A DNA stretch of 64,000 nt, taken from an uncultured bacterium. Lineage in GTDB: Bacteria; Bacillota; Clostridia; Oscillospirales; Oscillospiraceae. Positions 32,287 to 39,811 of the stretch are shown here, piece by piece. Made by a program: the position numbers and the translations under genes. Under the pieces are notes generated by a model. The model saw only the letters and a program-made list of their open reading frames with translations. It did no database searches and had not been told where the DNA came from. Within the stretch, counting starts at the first letter, position 1. Each line of letters starts with the position of its first letter. Location of the stretch: the NCBI GenBank assembly GCA_947176765.1, contig CAMWRX010000002.1:1-64000 (forward strand). Direction: 5' to 3'.

Positions 32287-33267
32287 ATGGAAGAAACGCT
32301 GAATCTGACCCAGGAGTGGGATAAGACGTTCCCCAAAAGTGATAAGGTGGAGCACCGCAAGGTGACATTCCACAACCGCTACGGCATCACCCTGGCGGCG
32401 GATCTGTACCAACCCCGTGGCGCGTCCGGGAAACTGGCGGCCATCGCCGTGTGCGGCCCCTTCGGCGCGGTGAAGGAGCAGGCGGCCGGTCTGTACGCCC
32501 AGACCATGGCGGAGCGGGGGTTCCTCACCATTGCCTTCGACCCGTCCTTCACCGGCGAGAGCGGCGGCACGCCCCGGTATATGGCCTCCCCCGACATCAA
32601 TACCGAGGACTTCCAGGCGGCGGTAGACTTCCTCTCCGTCCAGGACAACGTGGATCCGGAAAAAATCGGCATCATCGGCATCTGCGGCTGGGGCGGCATG
32701 GCGCTGAACACGGCGGCGCTGGACACCCGCGTCAAGGCCACGGTGGCCTCCACCATGTATGACATGAGCCGGGTGAACGCCCAGGGCTATTTTGACGCCG
32801 AGAACAGCGAGGAAGCCCGCTATGAAAAGCGGAAGGCCATGAACGCCCAGCGCACCGCCGACTACAAAAGCGGCAACTATGAACTGGGCGGCGGCGTGGT
32901 GGACCCCTTGCCGGATGACGCCCCCTTCTTTGTGAAAGACTACTATGACTACTACAAAACGTCCAGGGGCTACCACCTCCGCTCCCTCAACTCCAATGGC
33001 GGGTGGAACAAGATCGGCTGTATGTCCTTCCTCAACCAGCCCATCCTGTGCTACGCGGACGAAATCCGCAGCGCGGTGCTGGTCGTGCACGGAGAGAAGG
33101 CCCATTCCTGCTACTTCAGCAAGGATGCTTTCGCCAAACTGACAGGCGATAACAAAGAGTTGCTCATCATCCCGGACACGGTGCATACTGACCTGTATGA
33201 CGGCGGCGGGAAGGGCGCAATCCCCTTCGACAAGCTGGAGGATTTCTTCCAGACTCATTTGAACTGA
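32287..33267 (+). CDS. Alpha/beta hydrolase, dienelactone hydrolase-like
   Basis: 326 residues. The core shows KVTFHNRYGITLAADLYQP, the oxyanion region CGPFGAVKEQ, FDPSFTGESGG and the nucleophile elbow GICGWGG. Here the nucleophile is cysteine rather than serine, as in dienelactone hydrolases. A late aspartate (VVHGEKAHSCYFSKDAF region) and histidine (PDTVHTDLYD) complete a triad. It resembles YcjY-like hydrolases of unknown substrate. AGGAGG precedes the ATG by eight bases. It lies in the LysR-controlled operon, before a DUF362 lipoprotein. Confidence 0.85.
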   Translation: MEETLNLTQEWDKTFPKSDKVEHRKVTFHNRYGITLAADLYQPRGASGKLAAIAVCGPFGAVKEQAAGLYAQTMAERGFLTIAFDPSFTGESGGTPRYMASPDINTEDFQAAVDFLSVQDNVDPEKIGIIGICGWGGMALNTAALDTRVKATVASTMYDMSRVNAQGYFDAENSEEARYEKRKAMNAQRTADYKSGNYELGGGVVDPLPDDAPFFVKDYYDYYKTSRGYHLRSLNSNGGWNKIGCMSFLNQPILCYADEIRSAVLVVHGEKAHSCYFSKDAFAKLTGDNKELLIIPDTVHTDLYDGGGKGAIPFDKLEDFFQTHLN

Positions 33268-33285
33268 TCTGGAGGGGGCCATCCA

Positions 33286-35040
33286 ATGAAACGAACCGGG
33301 CCCATCGCCATGTTTATGGCCCTGCTGCTGGCGCTGTCTGCCTGCGGCGCGGGGCTGGCGGCGGAGAACACAACGATTGGCGCAGAACCTTTGGATGCGG
33401 CGCAACACAGCCAGACCGCCGCGGCCTCCCCCAATGCCGAAGGAGAAGACGCTATGGACAAAATCACCCTTTCATTCAACGGCCGCGCCTACACCGCAAC
33501 GCTGGCGGATAATCCCTCGGCGAAGGCTTTTGCCGCGCTGTTGAAAGATGGCCCGTTGACCGTTTCCACCCGTGACTACGGAAATTTTGAAAAGGTTGGT
33601 TCCCTGGGGACAGAGCTGCCCCGCACAGATGAGCAAATCACCACCGCTCCCGGGGATATCATCCTCTATCAGGGAAATCAAATCACAGTCTACTATGCCC
33701 AAAACACCTGGAACTTCACCCGTCTGGGCCGGATCGACGACCCCAGCGGCCTGCGGGAAGCCCTGGGCAGCGGGGATGTGGAGATCACCTTTCAGCTTGC
33801 CGAGCCCCTCCCCTATGACGGCGTCTATCCACAGCATGAGCCCTACGGGACTGGGATCGGAGCCATGCCCGGGCGTGTAGTCTGGGCTCACAACCCGGAT
33901 TGTGTAGAATGGGACGGAGACGGCTGGTGGTGGGAATTGAGCCACTTTGACGCTACCGCCATTCAGAGCATGGTGGATGACAGCATCGCCTCCCTGGGCG
34001 GGCAGGAAACTGCCCAGGCGGGCTGGGAGGCACTGTTCCTGGCCCACAACCAAAGCCGGGGAAAGACGGGTGGCTATGCCGCCGGGGAGAAAATCGCCAT
34101 CAAGGCCAACATCAACGGCTCCGCCGTCATGGACGACGACACCTCCGGGGAAACAAAGATGAGCTACACCAATTCGGTGCTGCTCAAGGCCCTGCTCACT
34201 TCTCTGGTGGAGGAAGCCGGGGTTAAACCCAGTGATATTACCGTCTATGACGTGTCCCGGCTGTTCCCGGACTATATGGTGGAGCTGTGTACTCAAGGCA
34301 ATTTGGACGGTATCCGCTTCGTGGGCCGGAACAACGGCGTGGCCGACGAGAGCGCCCCAATCCAATGGTCGTACCAGTTCAGCGGGAAGGTGAATTATCT
34401 GCCCACCTGTGTCACCGAGGCGGAGTATATCATTAACCTTGCCAACCTGAAGGGCCACAGCTACGGCATCACCCTCTGCGGGAAAAACCACTTTGGCTCC
34501 TTTATCAACGGCAATACGATGCGGCCCCCGGAGGGGGCCAACCTCCACCAGTGGCTGACACGAAACGAGATGGGCATTTACAGCCCGCTGGTGGACCTGA
34601 TGGCAAACACCGATCTGGGCGGCAAAACCGTCCTCTATATGCTGGACGCCATCATCTGCGCCCCCTCTGAAGGCGCGTCTATCACCGGGGACAACTCCCG
34701 TTGGCAGCAGGCCCCCTTCAACGGCCACTATACCGCCAGCGTCTTTGTGTCCCAGGATCCGGTGGCCATCGACAGCGTAGGCGCGGATTTTCTGATGAAC
34801 GAGCCGACAGTGACCAGCCGAAATGGGGCGCTGAAAGATAATCCCACTGTGGAGAACTATCTCCATGAGGCAGGGCTTGTGGCAGACGCACCCTCCGGCA
34901 CAGTCTATACGGACAGTCGCGGGAATGCGGTCACCAACTTGGGCGTTCATGAGCATTGGAGCAACTCCGTGGACAAGCAATACAGCCGCAATTTGGGGAA
35001 GGACGAGGGGATTGAACTGATCTGCCTCAAATGGAATTGA
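33286..35040 (+). CDS. Lipoprotein with cyclophilin-like and DUF362 domains
   Basis: 584 residues. The signal has a lipobox (LSAC). Residues about 57-170 form a cyclophilin-like barrel (ITLSFNGRAYTATL, PGDIILYQGNQITVYY, FTRLGRIDDPSGL) of the type seen in small anaerobe proteins. Residues about 200-560 are DUF362: GEKIAIKANINGSAV, VYDVSRLFPDYMV, INLANLKGHSYGITLCGKNHFG and VSQDPVAIDSVGADFL. DUF362 proteins often sit with ferredoxins; role unknown. The combination suggests an exported redox or cofactor-handling protein. It ends just before a hairpin like the one at 30988. Confidence 0.82.
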   Translation: MKRTGPIAMFMALLLALSACGAGLAAENTTIGAEPLDAAQHSQTAAASPNAEGEDAMDKITLSFNGRAYTATLADNPSAKAFAALLKDGPLTVSTRDYGNFEKVGSLGTELPRTDEQITTAPGDIILYQGNQITVYYAQNTWNFTRLGRIDDPSGLREALGSGDVEITFQLAEPLPYDGVYPQHEPYGTGIGAMPGRVVWAHNPDCVEWDGDGWWWELSHFDATAIQSMVDDSIASLGGQETAQAGWEALFLAHNQSRGKTGGYAAGEKIAIKANINGSAVMDDDTSGETKMSYTNSVLLKALLTSLVEEAGVKPSDITVYDVSRLFPDYMVELCTQGNLDGIRFVGRNNGVADESAPIQWSYQFSGKVNYLPTCVTEAEYIINLANLKGHSYGITLCGKNHFGSFINGNTMRPPEGANLHQWLTRNEMGIYSPLVDLMANTDLGGKTVLYMLDAIICAPSEGASITGDNSRWQQAPFNGHYTASVFVSQDPVAIDSVGADFLMNEPTVTSRNGALKDNPTVENYLHEAGLVADAPSGTVYTDSRGNAVTNLGVHEHWSNSVDKQYSRNLGKDEGIELICLKWN

Positions 35041-35061
35041 TTATTTTTGCAATATTAAGCC

Positions 35062-35102
35062 ATAACTCGACGGATTTCGACAAATCTGTCGAGTTATTTT
35101 TT
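35062..35102 (+). terminator. Terminator with TCGACGG stem, second of a pair
   Basis: ATAACTCGACGGATT and AATCTGTCGAGTTAT pair around TCGACA, followed by TTTTTTG. The TTTCGACAAA loop region matches the hairpin at 30988-31026. Confidence 0.8.
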
Positions 35103-35122
35103 GCACTTCATTCCAAAAGTGC

Positions 35123-35260
35123 ATTGACGGTATCATCGTAGAGGGCAGCTCCAGCCTGAACACCAGCGCCCTGCCCGGCGAGAGTTTGCCCCGTGAGGCC
35201 AAGGGGGAAGACGAGATCATCAATGACTGTATCAACATGACCGGCGTGCTGAGGATGTAG
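35123..35260 (+). pseudogene. P-type ATPase actuator-domain fragment
   Basis: A start-less open stretch reads IDGIIVEGSSSLNTSALPGE then SLPREAKGEDEI, the actuator domain of heavy-metal P-type ATPases (usual form VDG-VEGSSS-ALTGESLPRE). The dephosphorylation loop TGES is PGES here. After that it ends INMTGVLRM and stops, unlike any ATPase continuation I know. It has no ribosome site. It is a decayed fragment, the next broken gene in this region. Confidence 0.7.
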
Positions 35261-35354
35261 AATATCGTATATTTTATCTACATCACAATTAGAAACTCGG
35301 CATGGCATACCCTTTTGGGGACACTCAAAGGCACAATGTAGTCCTAAGATACTC

Positions 35355-35513
35355 ATGGAGGGCTGCGTGGAATTGAGGGCGCGCGTGTCGTCCGAACGGC
35401 GTGACGAAATTCAAGCCCATGCCGCTGCCTGCGGCGAGAGCATTAACACGTTCATCAACCGGGCAATCCGTGAGGCAATGGAAAAAGACAATGAAGAACG
35501 GGCCGGGGAATAA
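35355..35513 (+). CDS. Ribbon-helix-helix protein (Arc/antitoxin-like, 52 aa)
   Basis: A 52-residue frame reads VELRARVSSERRDEIQAHAA then CGESINTFINRAIREAMEKD, a clear ribbon-helix-helix DNA-binding pattern: one beta strand, helix A, a turn with G-E-S, and helix B. Such proteins act as antitoxins or plasmid-type repressors. The ATG at 35355 has no strong ribosome site, while the frame contains GGAGG just before an internal GTG at 35367. No toxin gene is adjacent. It could be a leftover of a mobile element. It ends inside a strong terminator. Confidence 0.65.
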   Translation: MEGCVELRARVSSERRDEIQAHAAACGESINTFINRAIREAMEKDNEERAGE

Positions 35514-35530
35514 TCCCCGGCCCTTCTTTT
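35500..35530 (+). terminator. Terminator overlapping the ribbon-helix-helix gene stop
   Basis: GGGCCGGGGA, loop ATAA and TCCCCGGCCC, followed by TTCTTTTTCTT. The loop contains the stop codon. Confidence 0.85.
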
Positions 35531-35560
35531 TCTTAAAATCCCACGCGCCTGGGATTTTGC

Positions 35561-35872
35561 TCACTCCTTGCGCTGCATCCCCCGCAGCACCATGATGGCC
35601 GCCCCTCGCTGGAATCCGTCCTGGTGGCAGATTACCACCTCGTCGGCCAACGGATCAAGGCTGTACTCCTTGCACAGCATACAATATGCCCAAAAGGCTG
35701 CATACAGATACCACAATACTCCGTTAAAGCGAGTGCCGCAGAGTAGTATCCTAACCGGATATTTGAAGACGGACAGTCCAGTTAAGTAATCAATAACGCC
35801 GATTTTATCAAACAACAAGGTATATATAGGCAGTCCCACAATCCATAGCGCGGAGAGATGGATTTGTTTGTA
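35561..35872 (-). pseudogene. Acyltransferase-3 fragment with an unrelated tail
   Basis: A 104-codon frame without a start begins right at the hairpin 35871-35896 and reads YKQIHLSALWIVGLPIYTLL, then RFNGVLWYLYAAFWAYCM, the membrane-helix pattern of acyltransferase family 3. After that comes LADEVVICHQDGFQRGAAIM and the stop, which I cannot match to that family. It is likely the remnant of a second acyltransferase gene joined to another gene's end. Confidence 0.55.
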
Positions 35873-35896
35873 AAGCCGCCCAAATGGGCGGCTTTA
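35871..35896. terminator. Bidirectional terminator
   Basis: TAAAGCCGCCC, loop AAAT, GGGCGGCTTTA. Downstream of the acyltransferase on the minus strand. Confidence 0.75.
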
Positions 35897-35924
35897 TTTC
35901 TGGATACTACCATGAGGGAGCTAC

Positions 35925-36965
35925 CTATGCGCCGACTGCCCAGGGAAAATATCTTCGTGTAAACCACGCCGGCCAGGCCAGCAAAACAGCTGTCAGTAAA
36001 ACGCAGACAAGCGGCTGTATGTATATATCCGAAATGTTGAAATGATTTAACACACTATAAAGCAGAATACGTACAATCCCTGCGAAAGAATAATAAAAAA
36101 GGGTATTTCTCCCTATAAAAGCAAGATATCTGTTCCACCGAAATCTGCTTATTCTTTTGGCTAAATATACTATCGGAAACAGAATCAGAATAGATGACGC
36201 GAAAAATAGCACCGGGTAAGAAAACTTTTCCAAATGAATATCCACATCATTGGGAACCAAAAAAACAAGTATAAAATAGATTCCTGTGAGTCCGGACAAC
36301 CATAGAGGCCGATTTAACCATTTTTCCAGGTAAGCTTGTTTTTTTCTGGCTAAATAACCCAGACCCATATAAAAACTCATCATACAGGCAATTTCAGCTT
36401 CCCATATCAATTTAAATCTCCAGATACACATATCTGCCATGCCAAGCGCCGTAAAAACCAATGAAATTCCCAAAACAACATAATTATCCCATTTAGAATC
36501 AATATGTTCACTTATTCTCACAATCAGATAAAACAGCAGTGAGCAGGTAAAAAGACATGAAACAAACCACATTTCGTCATACATACAACTTCTCTGCAAT
36601 ACGAATCCTATTAAGCGTTTAGTAAAGCTGCCTCCCTCCAGTATGTAAGCCATCAAAACACGAACTAATCCAAGAGTAAAAAAGGGGCATAATAAACGCT
36701 TCCATTTGCTTTTCAGAAACATCCGAAAATTTTCTTTGGGTGAAAAAGTATATCCTGATGCAAAAAAGAACATAGTCAGAAAAAAGGGAGTGTACATCCT
36801 CCGATAAATCTCTGCAGGATAACTATGATGAAGAATCACGAATAAAATCAGAATTCCTTTTAAAGAATCTAACCATTGTATCCTGCCGGAACCCTGGATT
36901 TGAGACATTTCTTTTAAAAAATCAATCTGGCGGTTTCTTTGGGTAGTTGTCTGTGTGTCCACCAC
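35925..36965 (-). CDS. Acyltransferase family 3 membrane protein (OafA/YrhL-like)
   Basis: 346 residues with about ten membrane helices. It starts QWLDSLKGILILFVILHHS, the family signature with the catalytic histidine near 'LHH', and has FFFASGYTFSP and YDEMWFVSCLFTC. Family members O-acylate cell-wall or surface polysaccharides. The gene is AT-rich compared with its neighbours, pointing to horizontal gain. The GTG start at 36965 lies behind AAGGAGG. A second, broken acyltransferase lies downstream, as if the locus had been duplicated or replaced. Confidence 0.85.
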   Translation of the reverse strand: MVDTQTTTQRNRQIDFLKEMSQIQGSGRIQWLDSLKGILILFVILHHSYPAEIYRRMYTPFFLTMFFFASGYTFSPKENFRMFLKSKWKRLLCPFFTLGLVRVLMAYILEGGSFTKRLIGFVLQRSCMYDEMWFVSCLFTCSLLFYLIVRISEHIDSKWDNYVVLGISLVFTALGMADMCIWRFKLIWEAEIACMMSFYMGLGYLARKKQAYLEKWLNRPLWLSGLTGIYFILVFLVPNDVDIHLEKFSYPVLFFASSILILFPIVYLAKRISRFRWNRYLAFIGRNTLFYYSFAGIVRILLYSVLNHFNISDIYIQPLVCVLLTAVLLAWPAWFTRRYFPWAVGA

Positions 36966-37204
36966 GCGGCCTCCTTCCCATGTTCTTTAAACGTAAATTC
37001 ATTAATATGACTTGATATAAGCCGTTTTGCCCGCCGTCTCTTAATTCGCATTGATTATATCACGAAATCGTGCCGTTAGCAAGGCACCTATATGCAGCGT
37101 ACAGCAAACGGAGGCAGCACTGTTCCCCAGTCCTGCCTCCATAGACCTTTTATTCGTCTGGGCAACCTGACCCAACGCAAGCCACTGATTTGCCCTCCGT
37201 GTTC

Positions 37205-37750
37205 TCAGAATTTATCCGCCAGGGCTGCCGCCTGGGCACAGCCGTCCGTCTTTTCAATGGCACCAACATTCAACACACCGGGGATAAGCACTTCGCCTAC
37301 CATCTTCCACTTCAGCAGTGCGGCGGTACGCTCCATGGGAATGCGGACACCGTCCATAACGGACATATCCTCCTCCTCGCAGCAGGTAATCAGCGCGCAC
37401 TCCTTACCTGCGTAATCCTTGCCGCCCACCACCAGGGAAAAGAGCCTGTCGATGACCCCCTTGACCTGTGCGGGGATAGAATACCAGTAGACCGGCATAG
37501 TGAACACCACAGCATCAGCCTCCAAAATGGCGGGGGCAATGGCGTTGAAATCATCGTCAAAGGAACAGGCTTTCCCAGTTTTGTAGCAGGTTTCGCAAGC
37601 GTGACAGCCGCCAATCTTCATCACAGCGGCATCGAAGCGTGTAACCGTGTGGCCCTTTGCCTCCGCCGCTTTGATAAATGCGTCCGTCATAGCAAAGCTG
37701 TTGCCGTTCTTCCGGGGACTGCCGGTGATGACTACGATTTTCTTACTCAT
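37205..37750 (-). CDS. Flavodoxin-fold NADPH-dependent FMN reductase
   Basis: 181 residues from the ATG at 37750 with GGAGG eight bases ahead. KIVVITGSPRKNGNSFAM is the FMN phosphate loop, GGCHACETCYKTGKACSFDDDF is the cysteine stretch shared with iron-sulfur flavoprotein relatives, and VFTMPVYWYSIPAQVKGVIDR completes the family pattern. The C-terminus KWKMVGEVLIPGVLNVG fits this class. It is divergent from an HxlR regulator, the usual partner for such reductases; HxlR proteins often sense quinones or electrophiles. It probably detoxifies an electrophile sensed by the regulator. Confidence 0.88.
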   Translation of the reverse strand: MSKKIVVITGSPRKNGNSFAMTDAFIKAAEAKGHTVTRFDAAVMKIGGCHACETCYKTGKACSFDDDFNAIAPAILEADAVVFTMPVYWYSIPAQVKGVIDRLFSLVVGGKDYAGKECALITCCEEEDMSVMDGVRIPMERTAALLKWKMVGEVLIPGVLNVGAIEKTDGCAQAAALADKF

Positions 37751-37802
37751 GATGTTGTCCTCCAATTCTGCGGGCTTGACTTCCCCCACATCTGATAGTA
37801 TT

Positions 37803-37830
37803 ATCATAGCAAGAACAACGGAAACGTCAA
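37803..37830 (-). promoter_or_regulatory. Promoter of the flavodoxin gene
   Basis: On the minus strand TTGACG (37830-37825), 16 bp, TATGAT (37808-37803). It lies in the shared gap with the HxlR gene, whose protein probably binds here. Confidence 0.65.
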
Positions 37831-37874
37831 GTACACACATTGAGGTGCGATACTTACCTAAAGGAGAGCGTAAA

Positions 37875-38207
37875 ATGAGCAGCCGCTGTATCTCAAATGA
37901 ATGCCTCAGCGGAACAGGGTTCAGCTATACCCTATCGCTGATCAATGGGAAGTACAAAATGACCATCCTGTACACACTGATGGAATTTGGGGTCGTCCGG
38001 TTCAATGAAATGAAAAAGTACATCGGTGAGATTTCCTACAAGACCCTGAGCGTCACATTGAAGGAGCTGGAGGCGGACGGGCTGGTACACCGGGAGGAGT
38101 ACCCCCAAATTCCACCCAAGGTTGAGTACAGTCTGACGGAACGAGGGAAATCACTCATTCCCATTTTGGACGCTATGTGCGAGTGGGGAGACAATCATCG
38201 AGTTTGA
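37875..38207 (+). CDS. HxlR-family transcriptional regulator
   Basis: 110 residues, one winged helix-turn-helix. The family pattern is clear: SLINGKYKMTILYTLMEFGVVRFNEMKK, ISYKTLSVTLKELEADGLVHREEYPQIPPKVEYSLTERG in order, ending IPILDAMCEWGD. HxlR proteins usually act as dimers and control a divergent oxidoreductase, as here. A cysteine near the start (RCISNECLSG) could be the sensing residue. AAGGAG precedes the ATG at 37875. It is followed by a DUF1349 gene 14 bp later. Confidence 0.9.
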   Translation: MSSRCISNECLSGTGFSYTLSLINGKYKMTILYTLMEFGVVRFNEMKKYIGEISYKTLSVTLKELEADGLVHREEYPQIPPKVEYSLTERGKSLIPILDAMCEWGDNHRV

Positions 38208-38221
38208 TGGAGGTAAGCAAT

Positions 38222-38833
38222 ATGAACTTTGATGTCAACAAATTGAAGTGGGTCAGGGAACCCAAGCAGTACACCATCCAGCGCGAAAAAATTGAGATCA
38301 CCACTATGCCCGGAACCGATCTCTGGCAGCGGACCTACTACCATTTCCGAAATGACAACGCCCCTGTCCTCCAGATGGAAACGGACGAAACGTTTTTCTC
38401 ATTCATCGTGCGTACTGATTTCACTGGCGCCCACCACCGCTTCGATCAGTGCGGCATTGTGATGTACCTGGACAGTGAGAACTGGCTCAAGGGGTCTGTG
38501 GAATATGAGAACGAGGAGTTCCAGCACCTGGGCAGCGTGGTGACCAATCATGGCTACTCGGACTGGGCCACCACCGCCATCCCCGCCCAAGTGAAAACCA
38601 TGTGGTACCGCTTCAGCCGCCGGGAGGATGATTACTGCATTGAATGCTCCCAAGATGGTGAGCATTTTTCGCAAATGCGGGTGTGCCATATGCGGGAGGG
38701 AGCGGGCAGGATCAGGTTTGGCATCTATGCCTGCAGCCCGGAGGATTCATCTTTTACGGCCGTTTTTGACCATATGGAACTCACTGAGTGCAAGTGGCCG
38801 CCCCATAACGGGCAGGCTCCTGACAAAGACTGA
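38222..38833 (+). CDS. DUF1349 protein
   Basis: 203 residues, jelly-roll beta sandwich of the DUF1349 type: FFSFIVRTDFTGAHHRFDQCGIVMYLDSENWLKG in segments, GSVVTNHGYSDWAT, WYRFSRREDDYCIECSQDG and IRFGIYACSPED. Members resemble concanavalin-like lectins and are found with sugar metabolism and regulators; function is unproven. No signal peptide is seen. The ATG at 38222 has GGAGG eight bases ahead. It is probably co-transcribed with the HxlR regulator. Confidence 0.85.
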   Translation: MNFDVNKLKWVREPKQYTIQREKIEITTMPGTDLWQRTYYHFRNDNAPVLQMETDETFFSFIVRTDFTGAHHRFDQCGIVMYLDSENWLKGSVEYENEEFQHLGSVVTNHGYSDWATTAIPAQVKTMWYRFSRREDDYCIECSQDGEHFSQMRVCHMREGAGRIRFGIYACSPEDSSFTAVFDHMELTECKWPPHNGQAPDKD

Positions 38834-38979
38834 ACCAAGCGGCCTGGAGGGCAGATTTTTCTGTTCAGCAGAGCCTAAATGGGAGCGGCCTTTTTTAGAA
38901 AATATTTTCACATCAATGCCAAAAACCCGGAAAACAGGCACAGGAAGAAAATAGAAATTGGAGGGTTTTACAAAAATTT

Positions 38980-38993
38980 CGAAAGAACTTTCG
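38980..38993. promoter_or_regulatory. Palindromic operator upstream of nanE
   Basis: CGAAAG-AA-CTTTCG is a perfect 14-bp palindrome 17 bp upstream of the nanE -35 box. It is a candidate site for the RpiR-type regulator encoded at 41428. Confidence 0.55.
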
Positions 38994-39009
38994 CGATTAA
39001 ATCAATCTG

Positions 39010-39038
39010 TTGCAATTATTTTCTTCCTTGTATATAAT
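39010..39038 (+). promoter_or_regulatory. Promoter of the nanE-PTS operon
   Basis: TTGCAA (39010-39015), 17 bp, TATAAT (39033-39038), 66 bp before the nanE start. Confidence 0.75.
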
Positions 39039-39104
39039 TGCATTGTACCTCTTGATTTGGTAAATAGCGCTGTTTACCAACCGGATGTAGAAAGGGAGGA
39101 AAAC

Positions 39105-39797
39105 ATGGTTGATGAAAAGGTAAAACAGATGGGAGGCAAGCTGATCGTATCCTGTCAAGCGCTCCCGGCTGAGCCGCTGCATTCTTCATTTATCATGGGA
39201 AGGATGGCAAGAGCGGCCGCCGAGGGCGGCGCACAGGGCATCCGTGCCAACACACCGGAGGACATCGAGGAGATCAAGCGCTGCGTGGACCTGCCGGTCA
39301 TCGGCATCTGGAAAAAGGATTTCCCTGACAGCAAGGTTTATATCACGCCCACCATGGACGAGATTGACGCGCTTGTGAAGGTCGGAGTGGAAATCATCGC
39401 GCTGGACGCCACCGTGGCCCTGCGTCCGGGCGGGAAAACGCTGGACGAGTTCTACCGCGAAATCAGGGAGAAGCATCCCCAGCAGCTGCTGATGGCGGAC
39501 TGCTCCACAGTGGAGGAGGCTGTGCACGCGGACGAGCTTGGCTTTGACTTCATCGGAACCACTCTGGTGGGGTACACCGACCAGAGCCGGGGGGATAAAA
39601 TCGAGGCGGAGGATTTCCAGATCATCCGGGAGATTCTGAGCAAGGTTTCCCACCCGGTGGTAGCGGAGGGCAACATCGACACTCCGCAGAAGGCAAAGCG
39701 GGTCATTGAGCTGGGCTGTTACTGCGTTGTCGTGGGTTCGATCATCACAAGACCGCAGATCATCACCAAAAAATTTGCGACCGCACTTGATGCGTAG
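39105..39797 (+). CDS. nanE: N-acetylmannosamine-6-phosphate 2-epimerase
   Basis: Converts N-acetylmannosamine-6-P to N-acetylglucosamine-6-P. The 230-residue TIM barrel shows [59 protein letters not shown] with the catalytic lysine region, [12 protein letters not shown] and [13 protein letters not shown]. Length and order fit NanE. The ATG at 39105 follows GGGAGGA. It is 14 bp before a PTS transporter, so the operon probably takes up and processes N-acetylmannosamine or a related amino sugar released from sialic acid or mucin. Confidence 0.93.
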   Translation: MVDEKVKQMGGKLIVSCQALPAEPLHSSFIMGRMARAAAEGGAQGIRANTPEDIEEIKRCVDLPVIGIWKKDFPDSKVYITPTMDEIDALVKVGVEIIALDATVALRPGGKTLDEFYREIREKHPQQLLMADCSTVEEAVHADELGFDFIGTTLVGYTDQSRGDKIEAEDFQIIREILSKVSHPVVAEGNIDTPQKAKRVIELGCYCVVVGSIITRPQIITKKFATALDA

Positions 39798-39811
39798 AGA
39801 GGGAGAAAAAT

